Of a stretch of DNA of 64,000 bases, positions 42,626 through 51,179 are shown in pieces. The notes beneath the pieces are model-generated. The model worked only from the letters and a program-made list of their open reading frames with translations. It was not told the DNA's origin and did no database searches. The DNA is taken from positions 62,001-126,000 of the forward strand of contig CAWHOS010000010.1 in the NCBI GenBank assembly GCA_963831105.1, in the 5' to 3' direction. Every line of letters begins with the position of its first letter. Position 1 is the stretch's first letter. The DNA comes from DATFQI01 sp963831105. GTDB taxonomy: Bacteria; Actinomycetota; Thermoleophilia; Solirubrobacterales; Solirubrobacteraceae. Made by a program: the position numbers and the translations under genes.

Positions 42626-42997
42626 TCACACCACTCTCGTGAAGTCGACCGCGTCGATCAGGTCTCGCGCAAGCGCCTGGGCGAAGATCTCGATCTCGTC
42701 GGCCATCCGCTCTTCGTCGAGCGAACGCGCGGCACGATCGATCTCTTCCAGGGCGGCATCGAGATCCGCGTTGAAGCGTGTCGCGACGTCGTCGCCGACC
42801 GTCACCTCGTGCTCCCGGTGGCACTCGCCGCAGCGCAGGAGCATCCACCAGTGCGCGTCGTCGGCCACGTGCCACTCGACCGGGTGCACGTAATCCGAGT
42901 GGCAGTGGAAGCAGACCTGCAGGCCGGTGCCCGGCGAGGACGTGGTTCCCCTCGCCTCGCTTCGAGCGGCTCGGTGGTTGCGCAAGCGCTTGAACAT
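42626..42997 (-). CDS. Zinc-ribbon-like protein
   Basis: A 123-aa protein. CFHCHSDYVHPVEWHV and LLRCGECHREHEVTV give a CxxC...CxxC set with extra histidines, a probable zinc ribbon (a haem site is less likely, since CxxCH occurs once without a signal peptide). A helical C-terminus rich in acidic residues follows. Divergent from the LURP-one gene. Confidence 0.7.
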   Translation of the reverse strand: MFKRLRNHRAARSEARGTTSSPGTGLQVCFHCHSDYVHPVEWHVADDAHWWMLLRCGECHREHEVTVGDDVATRFNADLDAALEEIDRAARSLDEERMADEIEIFAQALARDLIDAVDFTRVV

Positions 42998-43100
42998 GGC
43001 GCGGCCTTCCGGTGTCGAGTGGGTGCGATTCCGACCCTCCCACGCGATCGCGACGCGCGCAGCCGTGCGCACACCACCGTCCACACGCCCGCACACCCGG

Positions 43101-43129
43101 TTGTTCCTACGGTTGCTTGCCGCGAGAGT
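43101..43129 (+). promoter_or_regulatory. Promoter of the LURP-one gene
   Basis: TTGTTC (43101-43106), 17 bases, GAGAGT (43124-43129), followed by a leader with AAGGAG before the GTG at 43160. Same -35 and spacing as upstream of the gene at 53702. A GTGCGCAC palindrome lies at 43065-43072. Confidence 0.5.
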
Positions 43130-43159
43130 CGGCGGCAAAGCGAAAGAAGGAGAGACACC

Positions 43160-43672
43160 GTGGGTCTCTTGCGCGATCGGCGCGAACGATCTGCCGGAAC
43201 GACGTACCGGATGCGGGAGAAGATGTTCTCGATCGGTGACGACTACTGGATCGAGACGGAAGCGGGCGAGCGGGCCATCAAGGTCGACGGCAAGGCGCTG
43301 CGCATCCGTGACACGCTCGTGCTCGAGGACCTCGACGGACGCGAGTTGCTGCAGATCCAGGAGAAGAAGCTGCGCGTCCGCGACACGATGGAGATCGAGC
43401 GCGACGGCGCTGACGTCGCGACGGTCAAGAAGGCGCTCATCGGCATCCGCGACCGCTTCTCCGTGACGATCGAGGGTGGGGGCGAGCTCGCCGTCAAGGG
43501 CAACTTCGTCCAGCACGAGTACGAGTTCAAGCGCGACGGTGAGACGGTGGCCGAGGTCTCCAAGCGCTGGCTCCGCGCGCGAGACACGTACGGGATCTCC
43601 GTCGCGCCCGGTGAGGACGACGTGCTGATCATCGCCGCCGCGGTCTGCATCGAGCGCATGAGCCACGACTGA
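43160..43672 (+). CDS. LURP-one-related/YxjI-like protein
   Basis: A 170-aa Tubby-like barrel protein. YRMREKMFSIGDDYWIETEAGERAIKVDGKALRIRDTLVLEDLDGRELLQIQEKKLRVRDTMEIERDG is the family core; the IRDT/VRDT/ARDT repeats are typical. The end resembles LIIAAAVCIERM. Start GTG 43160 is set by AAGGAG 6 bases before. Family role: membrane or phosphoinositide binding in plants, unknown in bacteria. Confidence 0.87.
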   Translation: MGLLRDRRERSAGTTYRMREKMFSIGDDYWIETEAGERAIKVDGKALRIRDTLVLEDLDGRELLQIQEKKLRVRDTMEIERDGADVATVKKALIGIRDRFSVTIEGGGELAVKGNFVQHEYEFKRDGETVAEVSKRWLRARDTYGISVAPGEDDVLIIAAAVCIERMSHD

Positions 43673-43690
43673 GTCAGCGGTGCTGCGCGA

Positions 43691-43888
43691 TCAGATGCCG
43701 GCGCGGGGCGGGCGCTGATCGCGTGATGCCATGAAGAAGAAGGCCAGGCCGAGAATGAGGCCGAGGCCGCCGACGATCATGAAGATCACGCCGACCGTCT
43801 GGAGCTCGATGCCGGCGAGCTCCGCCGTCACCGCGAAGTTGAGGATCGCCCCGACGGTGATGAGGAAGAGAGACGCGCCGATGGTCAT
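43691..43888 (-). CDS. DUF6458 family small membrane protein
   Basis: A 65-aa, two-helix protein: MTIGASLFLITVGAILNFAVTAEL and VGVIFMIVGGLGLILGLAFFFM, then RDQRPPR. Typical DUF6458. The ATG at 43888 lies 8 bases from a GAGGCT -10, so the transcript is probably leaderless. Function unknown. Confidence 0.82.
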   Translation of the reverse strand: MTIGASLFLITVGAILNFAVTAELAGIELQTVGVIFMIVGGLGLILGLAFFFMASRDQRPPRAGI

Positions 43889-43895
43889 GGGCCGA

Positions 43896-43924
43896 AGCCT
43901 CCCGCCGGGCGTGGCCGGTCGCAA
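43896..43924 (-). promoter_or_regulatory. Promoter of the DUF6458 gene
   Basis: Leftward: GCGCCCCA then TTGCGA (43924-43919), 17 bases, GAGGCT (43901-43896). The gene starts at 43888, 8 bases from the -10. GTGCGCAC at 43951-43958 lies just upstream. Confidence 0.5.
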
Positions 43925-44023
43925 TGGGGCGCGCTTGTCTCCGGAGGGGCGTGCGCACCTCTCGCTCCCCGTGCGTTCCGGTCTCGGGGACGCGCATCAC
44001 CGGGCGGACACATGCCCGCCCCG

Positions 44024-44052
44024 TTGCCGCCCGACGGTGAACGGGTGACGGT
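44024..44052 (+). promoter_or_regulatory. Promoter of the CPA1 antiporter gene
   Basis: TTGCCG (44024-44029), 17 bases, GACGGT (44047-44052). The ATG at 44059 is 7 bases on, fitting leaderless transcription and favouring it over the ATG at 44055, which is out of frame. Confidence 0.5.
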
Positions 44053-44058
44053 AGATGC

Positions 44059-45369
44059 ATGGTGACCCTGGCCGTGCTGGGCTGCGTCCTGTTCGTCTTC
44101 GGGCTGTTCGCGCGTCTGGTCGAGGGCACCGTCGTCACGGCGCCGATGGTCTTCGTCGCGGCCGGCCTGCTTGCGGGAGGGGTGGGGCTCCTCGACTTCG
44201 GCGACGCCGCCCATGGCGAGGCTGCGTCGGAGGCCTTGCACCACGGGGTGCTCCTCGTCGCCGAGCTGGCGCTCGTGCTGTTGCTGTTCACCGATGCCGC
44301 GCGCGTCGACGTGCGTGCCCTGCGGGGGAACGTGCTCCCGGTGCGGCTGCTGTGCATCGGGCTGCCGCTCACGATCGCCCTGGGCACAGGGGTGGCGGTC
44401 GCGCTGCTCAGCGACCTCACCTTCTGGGAGTGCGCGATCGTCGCGGCCGTGCTGGCTCCCACCGATGCGGCGCTCGGGCAGGCGGTGGTCACGAACCCGG
44501 CCCTGCCGCTGCGCATCCGCCAGAGCCTGAACGTGGAGAGCGGGCTCAACGACGGCGGCTCGGTGCCGTTTCTCACCTTGTTCATCGCGCTCGCGGCGGC
44601 GGAGGAGGGTCTGGGCGGGGGCTGGCTTCGCTTCGCCGTGGAGCAGATCGGATACGGGACGCTGATCGGCGCGGCCGCCGGCGTCGCGGGCGGCGTGGCG
44701 CTGCGCCGCGCCGCCGCGCGCGGCTGGACCGTGCCGCTGTTCGAGAAGCTCGCGCTCGCGGCGATCGCGGTGATCGCGTTCGTCGCGGCCGACGAACTGG
44801 GCGGGAACGGATTCATCGCCGCGTTCGTCGGCGGCGGCGCCGCCGGCGTCGCCGCCGGGCCGGTGACCGTGCGGGCGCTCGACTTCGCCGAGGAGGACGG
44901 TGAGCTGCTCAACCTCGCGGTCTTCTTCATCTTCGGCGTCTTCGCCTTCCATGCCCTCGGCGACGCCACGTGGGAGATCGTGGCCTATGCCGCGCTGAGC
45001 CTCACGCTGATCCGCATGCTCCCGGTCGCCGTCTCGGTCATCGGACTCGGCCTGCGGCCCGCGACCGTCGGCTTCCTCGGGTGGTTCGGCCCGCGCGGGC
45101 TCGCCTCGATCATCCTCGCGCTCGTCGTGGCCGAGGACGCACCGGCGCTGCAGGGCATCGAGCTGATCTTCGCGGTCATGACGGTCACCGTCCTGCTCAG
45201 CGTGTTCGCGCACGGCATCACCGCCGCACCCCTCAGCCGGCGCTTCGCCCACGTCACGCACGCCGCCGGGCCCGACGTGGCCGAGCATGAGCCGGTCGCC
45301 GAGATCGCGACTCGCTGGCGCGGCGCCGGCGAGGCGCCTCGACCGGACGCGCAGGCGCTGAGGTCGTGA
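44059..45369 (+). CDS. CPA1 family Na+(K+)/H+ antiporter
   Basis: A 436-aa antiporter with about 12 helices. VAAVLAPTDAALGQAVV is the unwound helix motif (PTD), and SLNVESGLNDGGSVPFLTLF holds the ion-binding ND pair of CPA1 NhaP-type proteins. FGPRGLASIILALVV is the late conserved block. A short polar tail follows, without a regulatory domain. Likely role: pH and salt homeostasis. Followed by a YihY gene 31 bases on. Confidence 0.9.
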   Translation: MVTLAVLGCVLFVFGLFARLVEGTVVTAPMVFVAAGLLAGGVGLLDFGDAAHGEAASEALHHGVLLVAELALVLLLFTDAARVDVRALRGNVLPVRLLCIGLPLTIALGTGVAVALLSDLTFWECAIVAAVLAPTDAALGQAVVTNPALPLRIRQSLNVESGLNDGGSVPFLTLFIALAAAEEGLGGGWLRFAVEQIGYGTLIGAAAGVAGGVALRRAAARGWTVPLFEKLALAAIAVIAFVAADELGGNGFIAAFVGGGAAGVAAGPVTVRALDFAEEDGELLNLAVFFIFGVFAFHALGDATWEIVAYAALSLTLIRMLPVAVSVIGLGLRPATVGFLGWFGPRGLASIILALVVAEDAPALQGIELIFAVMTVTVLLSVFAHGITAAPLSRRFAHVTHAAGPDVAEHEPVAEIATRWRGAGEAPRPDAQALRS

Positions 45370-45400
45370 CGGAGGTCCGGGCACTGTTCTGGGAACTCGA

Positions 45401-46354
45401 GTGAAACGCGCGCTCCTCGGCACGTTCGACCGCTGGCAGCGCCACCACACGGCGGCGGCGTTTCCGGTCGCCGTGGTCCGCAAGTTCGTCGACGACCGCG
45501 CATCCGGCCATGCGGCGCTGATCGCCTACTACGCGTTCTTCTCGCTCTTCCCGCTCCTGCTGGCGCTGGTGTCCGTCCTCGGGTTCGTGCTCCAGGACAA
45601 CCCATCGCTGCAGGACGATGTCCTCGATTCGGCGCTGGCCCGCATCCCGGTCGTCGGGATCCAGCTCGAGGACGACCTCGAGCCGCTGGCGGGCAGCGAG
45701 CTCGCGCTCGCCGTGGGACTCGCCGGCGCGCTCTGGGCCGGCCTGGGCGTCACGGTCGCACTCGGCCGGGCCTTCGAGGACATCGGGGACGTCCCACGGC
45801 TGGAGCAGCGCGGTGCGCTGAAGTCGCGGCTGCGCGGCCTCCTCGTCCTGCTGGTGCTCGGCATGGCCCTGATCGCCGTGACCGTGGCCGCGGGGCTCGC
45901 CATCGGGGGCCGGATCGGGCCCGGCGCGGAGCGGGTGGGGGCACTCGGGCTCGCGCTCGCCGCGAACCTGGCGGTCTTCCTCGCGGTGTTCGGCCTGCTC
46001 ACCCCGCGGCCGGTACGAGTCGTGGAGCTGCTGCCCGGCGTGGCGCTGACGGCCGTCGGTGCGCTCGTGCTCCAGGCCGCCGGGAGCTGGTACGTCGAGC
46101 GCACGGTCACCCGCGCGAGCGAGACCTACGGGACGTTCGCGCTCGTCATCGGCCTCCTGTCCTGGTTCTGGCTCTTCTCGCACCTGCTGCTGCTGGCCGC
46201 CGAGGTCAACGCCGTCCTGCGCGGGCGCCTATGGCCGCGGTCACTCACCGGGGACCTGGAAGCCGCCGATCGCGCTGCGCTCCGGCGCACCGCGGAGGCG
46301 ATGCGCCAGGACGAGCGTCAGGAGATCCTCGTCCGCTTCAAGGACCCGACCTGA
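45401..46354 (+). CDS. YihY/BrkB-family membrane protein (2)
   Basis: A 317-aa protein. DDRASGHAALIAYYAFFSLFPLLLALVSVLGFVLQDNPSL is the classic YihY start and YGTFALVIGLLSWFWLFSHLLLLAAEVNAVL the family's last helices. Better conserved than the copy at 27893. GTG start. Convergent with the DUF7144 genes. Confidence 0.9.
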   Translation: MKRALLGTFDRWQRHHTAAAFPVAVVRKFVDDRASGHAALIAYYAFFSLFPLLLALVSVLGFVLQDNPSLQDDVLDSALARIPVVGIQLEDDLEPLAGSELALAVGLAGALWAGLGVTVALGRAFEDIGDVPRLEQRGALKSRLRGLLVLLVLGMALIAVTVAAGLAIGGRIGPGAERVGALGLALAANLAVFLAVFGLLTPRPVRVVELLPGVALTAVGALVLQAAGSWYVERTVTRASETYGTFALVIGLLSWFWLFSHLLLLAAEVNAVLRGRLWPRSLTGDLEAADRAALRRTAEAMRQDERQEILVRFKDPT

Positions 46355-46358
46355 ACGC

Positions 46359-46742
46359 CTAGGTCCTCGCCACGCGGTCGTCCCCGTAGACGAGGATGCC
46401 CTGGATGACGTACACGCACAGCGCGAAGACCGCCAGCGACCACCACGGGTTGCCGTCGCCGATCGAGAACAGGGCTACGACCGCGCCGAGGCCGGCGGCC
46501 ACGAGCCCGATGACGCGGCCGAACGTGTTGCCGATGAACAGCGAGAAGCCTCCGGCGATCTGGATCACGCCGAGGACGATCAGGACCCAGCCCAACGTGT
46601 TGAGGTCCGAGAGGATGTACCGCTCGTCGTTGACGAAGATGTTCGCCCCGTCCAGCGCGCCGATGCCGTAGATGATGTTGACCAACCCCGCGATCATGAG
46701 CAGCGTCGCCGCGAATACGGCCCGTCCCACGCCTTCCATCAT
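46359..46742 (-). CDS. DUF7144-like membrane protein (2)
   Basis: A 127-aa four-helix protein of the DUF7144 type but divergent: LLMIAGLVNIIYGIGALDGANIFVNDERYILSDLNTLGWVLIVLGVIQIAGGFSLFIG. It starts with tandem ATGs (46742 and 46739). It lies 23 bases below the paralogue at 46766 and probably shares its mRNA. Confidence 0.85.
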   Translation of the reverse strand: MMEGVGRAVFAATLLMIAGLVNIIYGIGALDGANIFVNDERYILSDLNTLGWVLIVLGVIQIAGGFSLFIGNTFGRVIGLVAAGLGAVVALFSIGDGNPWWSLAVFALCVYVIQGILVYGDDRVART

Positions 46743-46765
46743 GTAGCTCCTTGTGTCGTTTCCGG

Positions 46766-47227
46766 TCAGGCGGCGGCGCGGCGAGCGCCGCCGTACGTGG
46801 CGAGGCCGTAGATGATCAGGACGTCGACCGCGAAGACGGCCAGCGACCAGAACGGGTAGGCGGGGATCGAGAGCAGGGCCGCGATCGCGTTGACGCTGGC
46901 GACGGCGATGCCGAACCAGCGGCCGAAGCTGCCGCCGCTCCAGATCGAGAACGCGGCGACGAACTGCAGCGCGCCGACGATGAGCATGACCCAGCCCCAG
47001 GTCTTCAGGTCGCTGAGGATGTACTGCTGGTCGGCCACGAAGAAGCTGGCGTTGTCGATGGCCGCGATCCCGTAGATCACGTTCAGCACGGCCACGAGGC
47101 CGAGCATGACGCCGGCGAACATGATCCACGAGTCGCCGCTCTCGTCGGCATAGCTCGCGTCGCTGTACAGGCGCTGGGGGGTGCTGGGCGGGCTCGAATC
47201 CGCCCGTCCTTCGGTCGTGTCGGACAT
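46766..47227 (-). CDS. DUF7144 family membrane protein (3)
   Basis: A 153-aa paralogue of the protein at 34414: SWIMFAGVMLGLVAVLNVIYGIAAIDNASFFVADQQYILSDLKTWGWVMLIVGALQFVAAFSIWSGGSFGRWFGIAVASVNAIAALLS. The N-terminal 30 residues are polar and variable. GAGGAG precedes the ATG; a TGCGC-type promoter lies 38 bases up. The two are clearly duplicates. Confidence 0.88.
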   Translation of the reverse strand: MSDTTEGRADSSPPSTPQRLYSDASYADESGDSWIMFAGVMLGLVAVLNVIYGIAAIDNASFFVADQQYILSDLKTWGWVMLIVGALQFVAAFSIWSGGSFGRWFGIAVASVNAIAALLSIPAYPFWSLAVFAVDVLIIYGLATYGGARRAAA

Positions 47228-47264
47228 ATCCGCTCCTCGTCGTGGAAGGGCAGCAGCTGAATCG

Positions 47265-47299
47265 ACTGTCGCACCGCACGGGACGGCCGCCAATGGCGC
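47265..47299 (-). promoter_or_regulatory. Promoter of the DUF7144 pair with GCGCCATTGGCG
   Basis: Leftward: GCGCCA (47299-47294), TTGGCG (47293-47288), 17 bases, GACAGT (47270-47265). The 12 bases GCGCCATTGGCG are identical to those upstream of the HdeD-like gene at 30604-30615. Confidence 0.6.
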
Positions 47300-47397
47300 A
47301 AGCCGGTGTCGGGAGCGTGGTGCAGGCACGCACGCAGGGGTCAGGAGAGCGTCACGCGGCGGGATGGAGGGGCGCGTGTCGGGGTACTCATTCCACG

Positions 47398-47670
47398 ATG
47401 GCACGACCGCACGTGACCCGCCGGCGCGCGATACACGCGTGTGCATCGGTAGCCGTGACCGCCCTGGTCTGTGCCGGTCTCCTCGCCGCGGCGGCGCTGG
47501 TGCCGGCGCCGCCGCTGGTGGTGGTGTTCGTGATCATCGTGTGCATCGGCTGCCCGATGGCGGCGGCGTACGAGTTCGCGCGGACGGCGCCCGCGCTGCG
47601 CGATCCGGCCGCCGAGCTCCGCCGCCAGCTGGATCGCCTTCCCGAGACCGAGCACCCGCTCGGGCTCTGA
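47398..47670 (+). CDS. Hypothetical two-helix membrane protein
   Basis: A 90-aa protein with helices AIHACASVAVTALVCAGLLAAAALV and PLVVVFVIIVCIGCPMAAAYEFA, then a basic amphipathic tail (ALRDPAAELRRQLDRLPE). No family recognised. It ends two bases before the convergent sulfatase stop. Confidence 0.6.
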   Translation: MARPHVTRRRAIHACASVAVTALVCAGLLAAAALVPAPPLVVVFVIIVCIGCPMAAAYEFARTAPALRDPAAELRRQLDRLPETEHPLGL

Positions 47671-47672
47671 CG

Positions 47673-50042
47673 TCACTGCCGGGCGACGGCGACCCTCAGG
47701 AGCTCGTCCGGCGCCAGCATGTGGTCGGCGTCCTCGGCGTCGTCGCCCACGTCGATCTCCACCCACTCCACCTCGCCCGTGAAGTCGTTCGGGACGGGGT
47801 AGTCCTCGGCCACCAGGGCGCCACCCTCCTTGCCGACGTCGCAGGTGTCGTCGGCCGAGAAGATCATCGCGGCGGTCGCCGCGACCTTGCCCTCGCCGAT
47901 CTGCTCGCCGTTGAGGAAGAGGCTGACGGTGCCGCCCTTCCCGAGGCCCGGGCCGTCGTAGGCGAACTCCATCCGCACCTGCTGCCGGCCGGCGGGGATC
48001 TCGCGGTCGGAGCCGACGTAGAAGCGCTGGACGCCGAACAGGTTGTAGCAATAGCGGAGCCTGCCGCCGACGGCGTAGAGCGCCCAGCCGCCGATGCTGC
48101 CGCCCTGGGCGATGATCACGCCCTGGGCGCCGCCCGCCGGGACGACGACCTCCGCCGTCACGGCGTGCGACCTGTTCTTGATCGAGACGACCGCGTGCTC
48201 GCTGAGCCGGCCCATGCCGCCGAAGAGCCGCTGCCGATTGCCCTTCACGAGCGCCGGCCTGCCCGCCACCTCGGGCATCAGCCGCTCGGCGACGCGGTCG
48301 TCGAGCGGTAGGACGTTGTTCTTCGTGGCCTCGATCAGGAACAGCCGCTGGAGCTCGTGGAGCTTCTCGGGGTGCTGGGCGGAGACGTCCTCGAACTGCG
48401 TCCAGTCCACGCTCGTGTCGTAGAGCTCCCACACGTCGTCGTCGAACGCCGGCACCTTCTCGCCGACGAGCAGCCAGGGCGTCTTGTGCCGCGTGACGGC
48501 CGTCCAGCCCTTGTGGTAGATGCCGCGGTTGCCGAACATCTCGAAGTACTGCGTGTCGTGGTGCTCGGGCGCCTCGGCGTCGGCGAACGAGTAGCGCATC
48601 GTCACGCCCTGCATCGGGGTCTGCTGGATCCCGTGGACGAACGTGGGCTCCGTGAGCCCCGCCGCATCGAGCACCGTCGGAGCGACGTCGATCACGTGGG
48701 AGAACTGCGTGCGGATCTCGCCCTTGGCCTCGATGCCCTCCGGCCAGTGCACGATCGTGCCGTTGCGCGTGCCGCCGAAGTGCGACGCGACCTGCTTCGC
48801 CCACTGGTAGGGCGTGTCCATGGCGTGCGCCCAGCCCACGGCGTAGTGGTTGTAGGAGTCCGGCCCACCGAGCTCGTCGAGGTGCTCGAGCAGGAACTCC
48901 GGCGTCTCCAGGGCGGCGGCGCCGTTGAAGTTGATCATCTCGTTGAACGTGCCGTTCAGCGTGCCCTCGGCCGAGGCGCCGTTGTCGCCGATGATGTAGT
49001 AGACGAGCGTGTTGTCGAACACCTCGAGGCTCTCGAGCGCGTCGAACAGGCGACCGACGTGGTGGTCGGTGAACTCGAGGAAGCCCGCGTAGACCTCCAT
49101 CTGGCGGCGGAGGACCGGCTTGAGCTCCTCGGGCATCTCGTCCCAGGCGGGGATCTCGTCGTGCCGCGGTGTCAGCTCCGCGCCGGCCGGGATGACGCCG
49201 AGCTGCTGCTGGTTGGCGAAGATCTCCTCCCGGAGCGCGTCCCAGCCGTCGTCGAAGCGCCCCTTGTACTTATCGGCCCACTCGGCCGGCACGTGGTGCG
49301 GGGCGTGCGTCGCGCCCGGCGCGAAGTAGGCGAAGAACGGCTTGTCGGGCATCAGCGACTTCTGCTGGCGCACCCAGTTGATCGCCTTGTCGGTCATGTC
49401 GCCCATGAGGTGGTAGCCCTCTTCGGGCGTGCCCTCGGGCTCGACCGGGACGGTGCCCTCGTACAGGGCGGGGTAGTACTGGTGCGCCTCGCCGCCGATG
49501 AACCCGTAGAAGTACTCGAAGCCGCTTCCCGTCGGCCAGTTCCCGTAGGGCCCCATGGGGCTCGTCTCCCAGACCGGCACCTCGTGGCACTTGCCGAACT
49601 GGGCGGTCGAGTAGCCGTTGAGCTTGAGGATCTCCGCGAGCGGCGCGCAGTGGTCCGGGCGACTGGAGCTGTAGCCGGGCGCCGAGGTCGCGATCTCCGT
49701 GATGCCGCCCATCCCGACCGTGTGATGGTTGCGGCCGCTGAGGAGCGCCGCGCGGGTCGGCGAGCACAGCGCCGTCGTGTGGAAGCGGTTGTACTTGAGG
49801 CCGCCGGCGGCGAGGCGCTCCGCATTCGGGGTCTGGATCACGCCGCCGAACGCGCTCGACGCGCCGAACCCGACGTCGTCGAGCAGGACGATGAGCACGT
49901 TCGGCGCCCCCTCGGGAGGCCGGAGCGCCTCGACCGGCGGGAACGAGCTGTCCGGATCCCTGGCGTCGTACGTGGTGAGGCCCGCGAAGCGCCGGTCGGG
50001 GATCGGCAGTACGTCGCGACGGCTCTGTCCGTTCTGATGCAT
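47673..50042 (-). CDS. Arylsulfatase (type I, formylglycine)
   Basis: A 789-aa alkaline-phosphatase-fold sulfatase. VLIVLLDDVGFGASSAFGG supplies the metal-binding Asp pair, TTALCSPTRAALLSGRNHH the C-x-P-x-R motif whose Cys must be converted to formylglycine, and IIGDNGASAEG the later metal site. No signal peptide, so it may be cytosolic. A C-terminal jelly-roll-like region (residues about 590-780) follows. It is divergent from its probable activator FGE. Confidence 0.92.
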   Translation of the reverse strand: MHQNGQSRRDVLPIPDRRFAGLTTYDARDPDSSFPPVEALRPPEGAPNVLIVLLDDVGFGASSAFGGVIQTPNAERLAAGGLKYNRFHTTALCSPTRAALLSGRNHHTVGMGGITEIATSAPGYSSSRPDHCAPLAEILKLNGYSTAQFGKCHEVPVWETSPMGPYGNWPTGSGFEYFYGFIGGEAHQYYPALYEGTVPVEPEGTPEEGYHLMGDMTDKAINWVRQQKSLMPDKPFFAYFAPGATHAPHHVPAEWADKYKGRFDDGWDALREEIFANQQQLGVIPAGAELTPRHDEIPAWDEMPEELKPVLRRQMEVYAGFLEFTDHHVGRLFDALESLEVFDNTLVYYIIGDNGASAEGTLNGTFNEMINFNGAAALETPEFLLEHLDELGGPDSYNHYAVGWAHAMDTPYQWAKQVASHFGGTRNGTIVHWPEGIEAKGEIRTQFSHVIDVAPTVLDAAGLTEPTFVHGIQQTPMQGVTMRYSFADAEAPEHHDTQYFEMFGNRGIYHKGWTAVTRHKTPWLLVGEKVPAFDDDVWELYDTSVDWTQFEDVSAQHPEKLHELQRLFLIEATKNNVLPLDDRVAERLMPEVAGRPALVKGNRQRLFGGMGRLSEHAVVSIKNRSHAVTAEVVVPAGGAQGVIIAQGGSIGGWALYAVGGRLRYCYNLFGVQRFYVGSDREIPAGRQQVRMEFAYDGPGLGKGGTVSLFLNGEQIGEGKVAATAAMIFSADDTCDVGKEGGALVAEDYPVPNDFTGEVEWVEIDVGDDAEDADHMLAPDELLRVAVARQ

Positions 50043-50163
50043 GGAGCTCTCCTCGTTGCAGCGGACCGCGCCGCGGTGTCTGGGTGAGGACCGAGTATCC
50101 GGCGAGCTCCGGCCGGGCGGCCAGGGTGCGTGCCCGCGTGCCGGCGTGGTGCTGTCCTGCCCG

Positions 50164-50179
50164 GTGGTGCGCGCACCAC
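50164..50179. promoter_or_regulatory. 16-bp perfect palindrome between sulfatase and FGE genes
   Basis: GTGGTGCGCGCACCAC, an extended version of the GTGCGC(GC)AC palindromes seen in four other intergenic regions. It is about 120 bases from the sulfatase start and 80 from the FGE start, suiting shared control of both. Confidence 0.5.
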
Positions 50180-50258
50180 GCCGAAGTCACGGGCTCGCTC
50201 TCTCGCTGGGCGGCGATGGCTTCGCGAGGATTGGGGTCATGCTCATCGAGGCGGACCC

Positions 50259-51179
50259 GTGACCGCGCAACCGGCGTCGTCCCGCGTGCCCGAGGCGCGG
50301 GAGGGGATGGCGTGGATCCAGGGCGGGACGTTCCTGATGGGCTCGGAGGACTTCTATCCGGAGGAGCGGCCCGTCCGGCGCGTCGAGGTGGACGGGTTCT
50401 GGATCGACGAGCGCCCCGTGACGGTCGCGGAGTTCCGGCGCTTCGTGAAGGCCACGGGGTACGTCACCGTCGCCGAGCGCCCGCTCGATCCCGCGCAGTA
50501 CCCGGACGCCGACCCCGAGGCGCTCGTGCCGGGCTCGCTGGTGTTCCACAAGACGCGCGGACCGGTCGACACGCGGGACTACCGCAACTGGTGGTCCTAC
50601 GTCCCCGGTGCGTCATGGCGGCGGCCGGAGGGCCCCGCCAGCGACACGTACACGCGCGCGCGTCATCCCGTGACGCAGGTCGCCTTCGAGGATGCCGAGG
50701 CCTACGCGGCGTGGGCGGGCAAGGCGCTGCCGACCGAGGCCGAGTGGGAGTACGCCGCGCGCGGCGGGCTCGAGGGTGCGACCTACGCGTGGGGTGACGA
50801 GCCGTTCCCCGGCGGCCGGGCGATGGCGAACACCTGGCAGGGCGAGTTCCCCTGGCAGAACCTCCTCGCCGACGGCTACGAGGGCACGTCGCCCGTCGGC
50901 GCCTTCCCCGCCAACGGCTACGGGCTCTTCGACATGACCGGCAACGCCTGGGAGTGGACCTGCGACGTCTTCGAGGACGGCGGGTCGCCTTCCCCATGTT
51001 GCGCGCCCGATGCGGGCGGCTCGATCGCCAGGAAGGTGATCAAGGGCGGCTCCCATCTCTGCGCCCCGAGCTACTGCTTGCGCTACCGGCCCGCGGCCCG
51101 CCAGGGGGAGGCGGTCGACACGTCGACCGGTCACCTCGGCTTCCGGTGCCTGCTGCGCGGCTCGGACGTCAGCGCTTGA
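50259..51179 (+). CDS. Formylglycine-generating enzyme (SUMF1 family)
   Basis: A 306-aa FGE. GMAWIQGGTFLMGSEDFYPEERPVRRVEVDGFWIDERPVTVAEFRRFV opens the fold; GLFDMTGNAWEWTCDVFE binds calcium; VIKGGSHLCAPSYCLRYRPAAR holds the copper-binding active-site pair Cys-x4-Cys. It oxidises the sulfatase Cys to formylglycine. Start GTG 50259. The 3' end overlaps the convergent kinase gene by 11 bases. Confidence 0.93.
   Translation: MTAQPASSRVPEAREGMAWIQGGTFLMGSEDFYPEERPVRRVEVDGFWIDERPVTVAEFRRFVKATGYVTVAERPLDPAQYPDADPEALVPGSLVFHKTRGPVDTRDYRNWWSYVPGASWRRPEGPASDTYTRARHPVTQVAFEDAEAYAAWAGKALPTEAEWEYAARGGLEGATYAWGDEPFPGGRAMANTWQGEFPWQNLLADGYEGTSPVGAFPANGYGLFDMTGNAWEWTCDVFEDGGSPSPCCAPDAGGSIARKVIKGGSHLCAPSYCLRYRPAARQGEAVDTSTGHLGFRCLLRGSDVSA

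Noticed and set aside
42626..42997. c-type cytochrome
   Set aside because: One CxxCH is present, but there is no signal peptide and the paired CxxC fits a zinc ribbon better.
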